Assembly (NCBI GenBank): GCA_025360045.1
Contig: JANYCY010000084.1
Span: 1 to 64,000, forward strand
Length of the DNA: 64,000 bases
DNA from: Janthinobacterium sp.
Lineage (GTDB): Bacteria; Pseudomonadota; Gammaproteobacteria; Burkholderiales; Chitinibacteraceae
Reading direction: 5' to 3'
The translations under genes were made by a program, and so were the position numbers. The notes under the pieces were generated by a model. That model was not told the origin of the DNA. It saw only the letters and a program-made list of their open reading frames with translations, and ran no database searches. Shown one piece after another: positions 8,401 through 16,749 of this stretch (position 1 is the stretch's first letter; the number at the start of each line of letters is the position of its first letter).

Positions 8401-8868
8401 ATGCTGAACGTTGGTGATATTGCGCCAGATTTTATTTTGTCTGATGCTCAGATGGAAGATGTGCAATTGGCGCAGTTTCGTGGCATATCCCATCTGGTGT
8501 TGTACTTCTTTAATAAGGACCACACGCCAGGCGGTATTATTGAGGCGGTAGAATTTAGTGATCGAGTTGCAGCATTTCGGCAATATGACACAGTTATCCT
8601 TGGGGTGAGCATGGATGATTGCTTGTCACATGAGCAGTTTCAAGACGAGCAGGGCATAGAATTTGATTTATTAGCCGATCCAACAGGCGAAGTAAGCGGG
8701 CTCTATCACGCTCTACATGAGTGGGAGGCACATGGCGTGGTAAGATACGGCATAGACCGTTCCACGTTTGTAATCGACAAGGACGGCGTGATCCGCCATG
8801 CGTTTTATCACGTTGTCCCTAAGGGCCATGCGGCGGAAATTCTTAAACTCGTGAAACAGCTAGGGTGA
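8401..8868 (+). CDS. Bcp-like peroxiredoxin lacking the catalytic cysteine
   Basis: Thioredoxin-fold protein of the AhpC/TSA-Bcp family, 155 residues. The Bcp layout is clear: VGDIAPDF at the start, LYFFNKDHTPG, GVSMDDCLSHEQF, LLADPTGEVSGLYHA, DRSTFVIDKDGVIRH. The peroxidatic Cys expected in TPGC is Gly (codon GGT), and the resolving Cys five residues later is Val. The only Cys (residue 76, DDC) is in the SHxxF loop. It therefore cannot act by the normal Bcp mechanism and may be a non-peroxidase paralogue. The frame is intact and 4 bases separate it from slyD, so it is expressed rather than obviously decayed. Confidence 0.88.
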   Translation: MLNVGDIAPDFILSDAQMEDVQLAQFRGISHLVLYFFNKDHTPGGIIEAVEFSDRVAAFRQYDTVILGVSMDDCLSHEQFQDEQGIEFDLLADPTGEVSGLYHALHEWEAHGVVRYGIDRSTFVIDKDGVIRHAFYHVVPKGHAAEILKLVKQLG

Positions 8869-8872
8869 ACCC

Positions 8873-9352
8873 ATGCAAATTGCAAAAAATACCGTTGTAA
8901 CTTTAAATTATGAAATGTTTGATGCCACTGGCAAGCAAATCGACAAAACCGAAGAGCCGATCGAGTATCTGCACGGCGGTTACGATAATGTTCTGCCTTT
9001 GGTTGAAGAAGCACTCGAAGGCAAAAACGTAGGTGACAGCATTGACGTGACTATGGAAGCAGAAGACGCTTTCGGTGAACACGATGCAGATTTAGTTCGT
9101 GAAGAAGAAAAATCTTCATTCCCGATGGAAGTTGAAGCCGGCATGATGTTTGAAGCCGACGATCCTGAAACGGGCGAAGTATTGTTGTTCCGTGTTACCG
9201 AAATCGAAGGTAACCGCGTTGTTGTAGATGCTAACCATCCTTTCGCAGGTATGGTCATTCGTTTTGTTGGTACCGTTGCTGCGGTTCGTGAAGCAAGTGA
9301 AGAAGAACTTGAACACGGCCATGTACACGGCGAGCACGGCCACGATCACTAA
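8873..9352 (+). CDS. slyD: SlyD-type FKBP peptidyl-prolyl isomerase
   Basis: Cytoplasmic FKBP-fold prolyl isomerase and chaperone, 159 residues. The FKBP core is split by an insert-in-flap domain: YLHGGYDNVLPLVEEALEGKNVGD, then DAFGEHDADLV, then NHPFAGMVIRF. The C-terminus is His-rich (GHVHGEHGHDH), as in SlyD proteins that bind nickel and assist metalloenzyme maturation, though shorter than the E. coli tail. It lies 4 bases after the peroxiredoxin-like gene and is followed by a strong terminator, so the two form an operon. Confidence 0.95.
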   Translation: MQIAKNTVVTLNYEMFDATGKQIDKTEEPIEYLHGGYDNVLPLVEEALEGKNVGDSIDVTMEAEDAFGEHDADLVREEEKSSFPMEVEAGMMFEADDPETGEVLLFRVTEIEGNRVVVDANHPFAGMVIRFVGTVAAVREASEEELEHGHVHGEHGHDH

Positions 9353-9374
9353 TATGATGGTGGTGTGATTTTAG

Positions 9375-9403
9375 AAAAAGCGAGCTTAGGCTCGCTTTTT
9401 TTT
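9375..9403 (+). terminator. Terminator after slyD
   Basis: GCGAGC and GCTCGC arms around TTAG followed by eight T residues, starting about 25 bases after the slyD stop. Confidence 0.9.
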
Positions 9404-9626
9404 GTGTAAAACATTTAAATACGGTTGTCACAAAGAGTAAATATTACACTTTTATATTTAAATGATATCTGCATGTCCATCATGAAGCTGGCATTGGGTA
9501 TTAAATCGCCAATTTATTGGCGTCTTATGAAACAAAGTTGCGATTGAAATATTTTATTCGCATATTTGTAACAAATATTTAAAGTAACAAGCATACCTTG
9601 CGCTCTTCCTCTACAGGAGCGTCAAA

Positions 9627-11045
9627 TTGAAACGCCTTCTTATTGCAGGCCTGCTGGCCAGCGCTTTCTCCATGGTTAATGTTGCGCAAGCTGCAGCATT
9701 GTCCCCTAAAAATGTGATTTTCTTCCTTGGCGATGGCATGGGAATGACCACTATGACCGCCGCGCGTATTTACGCCGTGGGTGAAGACGGTGATCTGACC
9801 ATGGACACCCTGCCAGAATCCGCATTTATCAAAACATATTCAAACGATGCGCAGGTTACGGATTCTGCGCCATCGATGGCCGCCTATATGACGGGCGTGA
9901 AGATGAATAATGAAGTGATATCTATGAGCCCAGATACCCAAGCTGCAGATGCTAAGGGCAATGCTTATTTAAACGGTACCGATGCAACTTGCCCCGTTGG
10001 CAATGGCAGGCCGGTTAGCACTTTGCTAGAAATTGCTAAAGCAGCGGGTCTTGCAACGGGTGTGGTCACGACCACGCGCGTTACTCACGCTACCCCAGCG
10101 ACCACCTATTCCCATGTTTGTCACCGTGATGCAGAAAACGATATCGCCGCGCAATTTGTGCCAGCGGGCAAGGGCTATAACGTGGCGTTGGCTGATGGTG
10201 TAGATATTTTAATGGGCGGTGGTCGCCAGTTTTTCTTACCAGTAGCGGCTAAAGGTAAGCGCACGGATGGCCGGGATTTATTGGCTGAGCTTAAAGCCGC
10301 TGGCTATAGCTATGCCGGTAGCCGTGCAGAGTTTGATGCATTAGATGCGACTAAAACGGCTAAATTTGTGGGCCTCTTTACCGCCAGCCATATGAGCTAC
10401 GACCTTGATCGTGATGCAGCCAAAGAGCCTAGCCTGGCTGAAATGACCGTGAAAGCGATTCAGGGCCTGAAGAAAAACGAGAAGGGCATGTTTCTGATGG
10501 TAGAAGGCGGCCGTATCGATCACGCCTTGCACGAAACCACGGCTAAAAAAGCCTTGCAAGATACCGTTGCCTTTGACGATGCAATTAAAGCGGCATTGGC
10601 TGAAGTGAAAAAGACTGACCCTGAGCTAAAAAATACCCTGATTGTGGTAACGGCTGACCATGATCACACGCTGGTATTGAATGGCTACGCCAAGCGCACA
10701 GGTAAATCGACGCCAACTAATCCGGGCGTGCTGGGATTGGTAAAAGATGTTGTAGGCACAAAAGCGACCTTAGATGCAGATGGTATGCCTTACACCATTA
10801 TTGGCTTTGGTAATGGTGAGAACCGCGCTCAAGGCGATAGAAAAACCTTTGCTGCTTTGGATGATGGTGCGGTGTTTGCTAACACCTATCACCAAGAAGC
10901 CGCGATTCGTGTTGCTGCGGGCAGCGAAACGCACGGTGGCACCAATGTGTTTTTGGGTGCAATCGGTAAGGGCAGCGATCAATTCTTTGGTGTGATGGAT
11001 AACACCAAGGTCTTTAAGCTTATTCGCGACGCAGCTGGCCTATAA
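9627..11045 (+). CDS. Alkaline phosphatase (first of a tandem pair)
   Basis: Periplasmic PhoA-type alkaline phosphatase, 472 residues with a signal peptide ending near AQAA. The metal-site Asp is in FLGDGMG, the nucleophile Ser is in VTDSAPSMAAYMTG, later ligands are in VEGGRIDHALHE, the DHDH pair in VTADHDHTL and the His in SETHGGTNV, so all active-site elements are present. The start is TTG at 9627 with AGGAGC six bases before it. A possible degenerate Pho-box-like stretch (TTGTAAC/AGTAACAAG, about 9565-9592) lies upstream, but this is weak. A paralogue follows after 27 bases, so the pair is probably one operon induced by phosphate limitation (inference). Confidence 0.92.
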   Translation: MKRLLIAGLLASAFSMVNVAQAAALSPKNVIFFLGDGMGMTTMTAARIYAVGEDGDLTMDTLPESAFIKTYSNDAQVTDSAPSMAAYMTGVKMNNEVISMSPDTQAADAKGNAYLNGTDATCPVGNGRPVSTLLEIAKAAGLATGVVTTTRVTHATPATTYSHVCHRDAENDIAAQFVPAGKGYNVALADGVDILMGGGRQFFLPVAAKGKRTDGRDLLAELKAAGYSYAGSRAEFDALDATKTAKFVGLFTASHMSYDLDRDAAKEPSLAEMTVKAIQGLKKNEKGMFLMVEGGRIDHALHETTAKKALQDTVAFDDAIKAALAEVKKTDPELKNTLIVVTADHDHTLVLNGYAKRTGKSTPTNPGVLGLVKDVVGTKATLDADGMPYTIIGFGNGENRAQGDRKTFAALDDGAVFANTYHQEAAIRVAAGSETHGGTNVFLGAIGKGSDQFFGVMDNTKVFKLIRDAAGL

Positions 11046-11072
11046 CCGGCTAGGAATCAAGGAAGAAACATT

Positions 11073-12482
11073 ATGATGAAAAAATCACTCATTGCTAGCG
11101 CTTGCCTATTGGCTTTTGCGCAAGGCGCGCAGGCCGCAGGCGAAGCCAAGAATGTTATTTTCTTCTTGGGCGACGGCATGGGCCCCGCAACGGTTACCGC
11201 GGCACGTATTTATAAATACAAAGAAGAAGGTGCTTTAAATATGGAAAAGCTGGACGGTGCCGCCCGTACAGCTCGTATTAAGACTTACTCTAACGACGCT
11301 CAAACCACGGATTCTGCGCCATCGATGGCCGCTTATATGACCGGCGTAAAGATGAACAATGAAGTCATCTCGATGAGCCCAGAAACGCAGGCTGTGGATG
11401 CCGCTGGTAATGCTTATCTGAAAGGTACAGACAGTATTTGCCCAGCAAGTAACGGGCAGGCCGTTGATACGATTTTAGAAATCGCTAAGGCCAAGGGAAA
11501 GGCGGTGGGATCGATCACCACAACGCGTGTCACCCATGCTACGCCAGCTACAACTTACGCTCACGTTTGCCACCGAGATGCAGAAAACACCATTGCTGCG
11601 CAAGCCGTACCTGGTGGTGCGGGTTATAACGCCAAGCTAGGTACAGGCTTGGATGTATTGATGGGGGGCGGTAGCAAGTTTTTCTTACCGACCACAGCAA
11701 AAGGCGCCCGCACCGATGGCCGTGACCTGATTGCTGAAATGAAAACCAATGGCTACACCTTTGCAGGTACGGGTACGGAGCTAGCTGGAGTTGATACGGC
11801 GAAGGCAACAAAGCTGTTTGGTCTATTTACTTCTAGCCATATGGATTACGAGTTAGATCGCGTTAAAAAGAATTTGGATCAGCCTAGCCTGAGCCAGATG
11901 ACGACCAAGGCGATTGAAGTCTTGGCTAAAAAGCCAGCAGGCTTCTTCCTGATGGTTGAAGGCGGTCGTATCGATCACGCCTTGCACGGCACCAATGCAA
12001 AGCGCGTGATGGATGACACGATTGCTTTTGATGACGCGATCAAAACTGCGTTAGATGAGATGCAAAAACGTGATCCGGGCCTGAAAAACACCCTGATCGT
12101 TGTCACTGCAGATCATGACCACACTTTAACCATTAATGGCTATGGCAAGCGCGGTAGCAATATTTTGGGTACGGTTAAAAATTATCGTGATGGCAAAGAT
12201 TCGCTCGATGCCGACGGTAATAATTACACCACCCTCGTGTTTGGTAATAGCCCAAATCGCAAGCCAACTCGCACCATGTTGGTAGAAGGTAATGCAGACA
12301 AGTCACAGGTTCTGCATGACGACTATCAGCAAGAAGGTGGCATTAAGGTGAGCGATGGGGGCGAAACACACGGCGGTGGTGATGTCATGTTGTTTGCTAC
12401 GGGTGCAGGTTCTAAGAAATTTAAAGGCACGATGGTGAATACCAAGGTCTTTGGCTTAGTAAAAGACACCTTTGGTTTTTAA
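11073..12482 (+). CDS. Alkaline phosphatase (second of a tandem pair)
   Basis: PhoA-type alkaline phosphatase of 469 residues, closely similar to the preceding gene over its whole length and clearly a tandem duplicate. The signal peptide ends at AQAA. Catalytic motifs are FLGDGMG, TTDSAPSMAAYMTG, VEGGRIDHALHG, VTADHDHTL and GETHGGGDV. It differs from the first copy mainly in the loops (for instance around residues 40 and 375), which may give different substrate range or stability. It is 27 bases downstream of the first copy and followed by a terminator 16 bases after its stop. Confidence 0.92.
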   Translation: MMKKSLIASACLLAFAQGAQAAGEAKNVIFFLGDGMGPATVTAARIYKYKEEGALNMEKLDGAARTARIKTYSNDAQTTDSAPSMAAYMTGVKMNNEVISMSPETQAVDAAGNAYLKGTDSICPASNGQAVDTILEIAKAKGKAVGSITTTRVTHATPATTYAHVCHRDAENTIAAQAVPGGAGYNAKLGTGLDVLMGGGSKFFLPTTAKGARTDGRDLIAEMKTNGYTFAGTGTELAGVDTAKATKLFGLFTSSHMDYELDRVKKNLDQPSLSQMTTKAIEVLAKKPAGFFLMVEGGRIDHALHGTNAKRVMDDTIAFDDAIKTALDEMQKRDPGLKNTLIVVTADHDHTLTINGYGKRGSNILGTVKNYRDGKDSLDADGNNYTTLVFGNSPNRKPTRTMLVEGNADKSQVLHDDYQQEGGIKVSDGGETHGGGDVMLFATGAGSKKFKGTMVNTKVFGLVKDTFGF

Positions 12483-12497
12483 TTTGCACTGATGTAT

Positions 12498-12531
12498 AAA
12501 ACGGGCCGACGGAATTGTTGGTCCGTTTTTT
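12498..12531 (+). terminator. Terminator after the alkaline phosphatase pair
   Basis: ACGGGCCGAC and GTTGGTCCGT arms (with one G-T pair) around GGAATT, followed by a T run. The next gene starts 17 bases later, so some readthrough is possible. Confidence 0.85.
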
Positions 12532-12547
12532 GTAAGGAAATAAGGCA

Positions 12548-13231
12548 ATGAAATACCTCATTCCTATGTTGATGATGGCGGGGTGCTCCGCGCTAAGTGC
12601 AGCCGCCGCACCAGATATGGCCGCTTTGGTGACTTATGAAACACGCGTTGTGACCCCCGAGGGCGTGACAAAATCTACCCAGTTTCAAGAAAGTTGGCTG
12701 CGTACAGAAAATCGAGTTTGGAGTGAAAGGCTGGTGCCACAAAATGCCCAAGCTGCAGCCGTCAATGGCATGCAGCCTAAGGGGCATGAAGGACATAACC
12801 ACGATATGAATTTTGCCTTAGCGGCAAAATCCATCGAGCGTGAAGCGAATGGCGAAGTAACGCTCAATTTAGTTCGGATGAAAATGCAGCAAATTATTGC
12901 CATGGGCAAGACAGATTTTCGCGAAATTGGCTTTGATGGCAGTTGGGAAAACGCGGTGTATATGATTGATCGCCAGCAGCTAAAGCAAATGACGAAACGC
13001 GCCACACCTGCGCCTGCGGGTGAAGTATGGTTAGAAAACCGAAAAAATGGCATGTACACCATGGTGCTGTGGTCAGAAAAATTACAGCTACCTAAGGTGA
13101 TTGAAACCGGCAATGAAAACGGTGGTAGTTGGAGCCGTGTCAGCATTGAGCCAAAACCCATGCCTAAAAGCATGCCTTGGCTAAGTACGGCTGGTTTTAG
13201 AAAAAGAGACTATATGGATTTATTGGATTAA
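12548..13231 (+). CDS. Exported protein of unknown function
   Basis: Protein of 227 residues with a hydrophobic leader (MKYLIPMLMMAGCSALSAAAA). The leader could be a Sec signal, or a lipoprotein signal at the Cys of MAGC. The mature part has a His-rich stretch (KGHEGHNHDMN) and no recognised catalytic motif. It contains repeated beta-like segments (NRVWSERLV, GEVWLENRKNGMYTMVLWSEKLQLPKVIE) reminiscent of outer-membrane lipoprotein-sorting or LolA-like folds, but that is only an impression. It follows the phosphatase pair at 65 bases, so a link to phosphate scavenging is possible but unproved. Confidence 0.7.
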   Translation: MKYLIPMLMMAGCSALSAAAAPDMAALVTYETRVVTPEGVTKSTQFQESWLRTENRVWSERLVPQNAQAAAVNGMQPKGHEGHNHDMNFALAAKSIEREANGEVTLNLVRMKMQQIIAMGKTDFREIGFDGSWENAVYMIDRQQLKQMTKRATPAPAGEVWLENRKNGMYTMVLWSEKLQLPKVIETGNENGGSWSRVSIEPKPMPKSMPWLSTAGFRKRDYMDLLD

Positions 13232-13250
13232 GCCCTGTGATGAGATGAAA

Positions 13251-13292
13251 AAAGCTTTGCCTAGATTAAACGCTGGCAAAGCTCTTTTTTTG
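13251..13292 (+). terminator. Terminator after the exported protein gene
   Basis: AGCTTTGCC and GGCAAAGCT arms around a 13-base loop, followed by CTTTTTTT. Confidence 0.85.
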
Positions 13293-13698
13293 TGTGCAGG
13301 GCCACGCCTCGATTGCGCCTTAAAAAAGCACGATGATTGTTTATTAGGCAATCGCTCCTTAATTGGGCTGGTGCTAAGGTGTCTTTCCTCTGATGCCTAT
13401 TTGGGGCTATTTTTGCTTGTTTTAATGCGTTGATTTGTGGTTTTTTTGCTGCTGTCGTTTTCCCACTGCCGTGCCAAAACCGCATAAATACTCACTTTGT
13501 TGGAGTTGCTTTTTTTAGCGCTCATCTCGCTCCTTTTCTTCTCTATCATCTACTTGCCTCATTCCCCGAAAGACACTAGTATTTGTGTTAACTCTTCTTG
13601 GTAAACACTACATATAGTGTTTCTCCACAAGAAATCCACAGAATTATCCACAGCGAGACGTGCCCACTTAGCCGCACGCGCAACTCAATGAGAGCCCT
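13293..13698. other. Upstream regulatory region of nrdA
   Basis: About 400 bases without a convincing gene. The right-hand part holds two NrdR boxes (13573-13620). A TTATCCACA-like word follows at about 13640, resembling a DnaA box, which also regulates nrdAB in E. coli. The rest is T-rich and unremarkable. Confidence 0.55.
13573..13620 (+). promoter_or_regulatory. Pair of NrdR boxes controlling nrdA
   Basis: Two 16-base palindromic sites, ACACTAGTATTTGTGT at 13573-13588 and ACACTACATATAGTGT at 13605-13620, match the NrdR box pattern. Their starts are 32 bases apart, close to three helical turns, the usual spacing of NrdR box pairs. They lie about 80-125 bases before the nrdA start. NrdR with bound dATP or ATP would repress the ribonucleotide reductase genes here. 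Confidence 0.9.
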
Positions 13699-16560
13699 AT
13701 GACCGATAGCGTTAACACTGCTCAGCAGCACAGCAGCTATGCCGATTACAAAACCATTCGCCGCGATGGATCGGTGGTGCCTTTTGCGCCGAATAAAATC
13801 ACTGTAGCAGTGACCAAAACGTTTATCGCTGTATTAGGCAGTGATGCCGCTTCTAGTGCCGCCGTGCGCCAGAAAGCCATTCAACTGACTGAATCCGTTG
13901 TATCGGCGCTGATGCGTCGTAAGCCAGAAGGCGGCGCGATTCATATTGAAGATATTCAAGATCAAGTCGAGCTAGCGCTGATGCGTGCCGGTGAGCACGA
14001 TGTAGCCCGCGCCTATGTTTTATACCGCGAAGAGCGCAGCAAAGAGCGTCATTCGCGCTTTGAGCCAGAGCATCATCATGCGATTAATGTGCTGTACCCA
14101 AATGGCAGCAGCCGTCCGCTCGATTTAGCGCAATTAAAAGAGCTGATCGCTTCTTGCTGCAAAGGCTTGGAAGACACCACCGATCAAGCTGCGATGCTGG
14201 CTGAAACACTGAAAAACGTTTACGACGGTGTACCGGCGGAAGAAGTTCGCCGCGCGCTGATTATGTCGTCGCGTCAGCTGATTGAAAAAGACCCAGCGTA
14301 TAGCTTTGTAACAGCGCGATTACTGCTGAACAATCTGCGCTCTGAAGTCTTGGGCAAGGAAGTGAGCCATGAAGAAATGGCGTCTAAATATGCCGATTAC
14401 TTCCCGCAATTTATCAAGCGCGGTATCGATGCTGAGCTACTTGATGAAAATCTAGCTCAGTACGATTTAGCTAAATTGGGCGCTGCGCTGGATCATAGCC
14501 GTGACTACCAATTCGGCTATCTTGGCCTGCAAACCCTGTATGACCGTTATTTCCTGCATATCGAAGACACGCGCATCGAGCTGCCACAAAGCTTCTTTAT
14601 GCGCGTAGCGATGGGCTTGGCGATGAATGAAATCAACCGCGAAGAGCGTGCGATCGAGTTCTACAACGTATTGTCTAGTTTCGATTTTATGAGCTCGACC
14701 CCAACGCTGTTTAACGCCGGCAGCCGTCGCAGCCAGCTTTCCAGCTGCTACCTCACCACCGTTTCTGATGATTTGGAAGGCATTTACGAAGCGCTGAAAG
14801 AAAACGCGTTGCTGTCTAAATACGCCGGTGGTTTGGGTAACGATTGGACGCCGGTGCGTTCCCTCGGTAGCCATATCAAGGGCACTAACGGCAAGTCACA
14901 AGGGATTGTGCCTTTCCTTAAAGTAGTCAACGATACCGCCGTAGCAGTTAACCAAGGCGGCAAGCGTAAGGGCGCGGTATGCGCTTACCTTGAAACTTGG
15001 CACGCAGATATCGAAGAATTCCTCGAAATGCGTAAGAACACCGGTGACGACCGTCGCCGCACGCACGATATGAATACCGCCAACTGGATTCCTGATCTGT
15101 TTATGAAGCGCGTGATGCAGGGCGGCGAGTGGACTTTATTCAGCCCATCCGAAGCGCCTGATCTGCATGACAAGTTTGGTAAAGATTTTGAAAAAGCTTA
15201 CGTGGCCTACGAAGCGAAAGCCGCCCGTGGCGAAATGAAAATCGCCAAGAAGATTCCTGCACTGGGCTTGTGGCGCAAGATGCTTTCTATGCTGTTTGAA
15301 ACAGGTCATCCTTGGATTACCTTTAAAGATCCTTGCAATATCCGCAGCCCACAGCAACACGTAGGCGTGGTGCATAGCTCGAATCTATGTACAGAAATTA
15401 CCCTGAACACCAATGAGAACGAAATTGCGGTATGTAATTTGGGCTCGGTGAACTTGGTGAACCACATCAAAAATGGCGAACTCGATACCAATAAACTGGC
15501 GCGCACTATCACCACCGCGATGCGCATGCTGGATAACGTGATCGACATTAACTTCTACCCAGTGCGTAAAGCGCGTGAATCTAATCTGAAGCATCGCCCG
15601 GTCGGCATGGGCATTATGGGCTTTCAGGATTGCTTACATATGTTGCGCCTGCCTTACGGCTCGGATGCAGCGGTTGAGTTTGCCGATCTATCGATGGAAA
15701 CCGTGGCTTACCATGCTTACTGGGCTTCGACCGAGCTGGCGCAAGAGCGTGGCACTTACCCTAGCTACAAGGGCAGCCTGTGGGATCGTGGTGTATTGCC
15801 ACAAGATTCGATTAAATTGCTGGCGGAAGAGCGCGGTGGCTATCTGGAAATGGATACCAGCTCACGCTTAGATTGGACCCAGCTGCGCGAACGCGTTCGC
15901 ACCCACGGCATGCGTAATTCAAACTGCCTAGCGATTGCGCCAACCGCAACCATTGCCAATATCATCGGCGTATCGGCGTGTATCGAGCCTACTTACCAAA
16001 ACTTGTTTGTGAAATCGAACTTGTCAGGTGAGTTCACCGTGGTGAATGAATACCTTGTGCGTGATTTAAAAGCACGTGGTTTGTGGGATGAAGTGATGAT
16101 CTCCGACCTGAAATTCTTTGATGGTTCGGTATCTAAAGTAGAGCGTATCCCGCAAGACCTGCGTGATTTATACGCTACGGCATTTGAAGTGGATCCAAGC
16201 TGGCTGGTTGAATGCGCATCGCGCCGCCAGAAGTGGATCGACCAAGGTCAGTCGCTCAATCTCTACCTGGCTGGTGCATCGGGCAAGAAGCTGGACGAGC
16301 TGTACAAATTTGCATGGTTGCGTGGTCTGAAAACTACTTACTACCTACGCACCATGGCAGCGACGGCAGCAGAAAAATCCACCGGCAGTGGTGGCGAGTT
16401 GAACGCAGTTGCGGTAGACGGTGTTTACACCCAAACCTCCGCCGCTGGTGCAAACTCGATCAGCGCCGCGCCAACCATGGCCGCAATCGACGCTGAATTA
16501 CCTGCAACAGATATGAAATTCTGCTCGATTGATAACCCAGAGTGCGAAAGCTGCCAGTAA
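13699..16560 (+). CDS. nrdA: Ribonucleoside-diphosphate reductase, alpha subunit (class Ia)
   Basis: Large catalytic subunit of aerobic ribonucleotide reductase, 953 residues. An N-terminal ATP-cone allosteric domain covers about residues 15-115 (VVPFAPNKITVAV). The active-site segments are LSSCYLTT, NLCTEITLNTNENEIAVCNLGSVNL (the radical Cys region with Asn and Glu partners) and PTATIANIIG. The C-terminus ends in the redox-active CESCQ that is reduced by thioredoxin or glutaredoxin. It works with NrdB encoded about 2.4 kb downstream. Two NrdR boxes precede it. The nrdA-nrdB pair is interrupted by three unrelated genes on the same strand. Confidence 0.97.
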   Translation: MTDSVNTAQQHSSYADYKTIRRDGSVVPFAPNKITVAVTKTFIAVLGSDAASSAAVRQKAIQLTESVVSALMRRKPEGGAIHIEDIQDQVELALMRAGEHDVARAYVLYREERSKERHSRFEPEHHHAINVLYPNGSSRPLDLAQLKELIASCCKGLEDTTDQAAMLAETLKNVYDGVPAEEVRRALIMSSRQLIEKDPAYSFVTARLLLNNLRSEVLGKEVSHEEMASKYADYFPQFIKRGIDAELLDENLAQYDLAKLGAALDHSRDYQFGYLGLQTLYDRYFLHIEDTRIELPQSFFMRVAMGLAMNEINREERAIEFYNVLSSFDFMSSTPTLFNAGSRRSQLSSCYLTTVSDDLEGIYEALKENALLSKYAGGLGNDWTPVRSLGSHIKGTNGKSQGIVPFLKVVNDTAVAVNQGGKRKGAVCAYLETWHADIEEFLEMRKNTGDDRRRTHDMNTANWIPDLFMKRVMQGGEWTLFSPSEAPDLHDKFGKDFEKAYVAYEAKAARGEMKIAKKIPALGLWRKMLSMLFETGHPWITFKDPCNIRSPQQHVGVVHSSNLCTEITLNTNENEIAVCNLGSVNLVNHIKNGELDTNKLARTITTAMRMLDNVIDINFYPVRKARESNLKHRPVGMGIMGFQDCLHMLRLPYGSDAAVEFADLSMETVAYHAYWASTELAQERGTYPSYKGSLWDRGVLPQDSIKLLAEERGGYLEMDTSSRLDWTQLRERVRTHGMRNSNCLAIAPTATIANIIGVSACIEPTYQNLFVKSNLSGEFTVVNEYLVRDLKARGLWDEVMISDLKFFDGSVSKVERIPQDLRDLYATAFEVDPSWLVECASRRQKWIDQGQSLNLYLAGASGKKLDELYKFAWLRGLKTTYYLRTMAATAAEKSTGSGGELNAVAVDGVYTQTSAAGANSISAAPTMAAIDAELPATDMKFCSIDNPECESCQ

Positions 16561-16749
16561 ACATGTAGGGTGGGGGCAACCCGCCCTACAAATAATGCAA
16601 TGCTTGCGAATGTGATATGTAGGATGGGTGGAGCCGAGGTTTTGCGGCGATACCCATCAATATTCGCCGATGATGGGTATCGCCAAAAGGCCGGCTCCAC
16701 CCATCCTACACCCTTCAATATCCCCAAAAAAAAACACCTTGAGAGTCAA
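16561..16749. repeat. Palindromic repeats between nrdA and the deaminase gene
   Basis: Two stem-loop elements. A short one at about 16564-16590 has GTAGGGTGGG/CCCGCCCTAC arms. A long one at 16619-16710 pairs TGTAGGATGGGTGGAGCC with GGCTCCACCCATCCTACA, with an inner GCGATACCCATCA/TGATGGGTATCGC pair. Both resemble the TAGGGCGGGTG palindromes elsewhere in this window. Long stems here could weaken or process the transcript between nrdA and downstream genes. Confidence 0.8.

Noticed and set aside
13245-13433. 62-codon plus-strand frame after the exported protein gene
   Set aside because: It starts inside the terminator hairpin and T run, and the product shows no family pattern.
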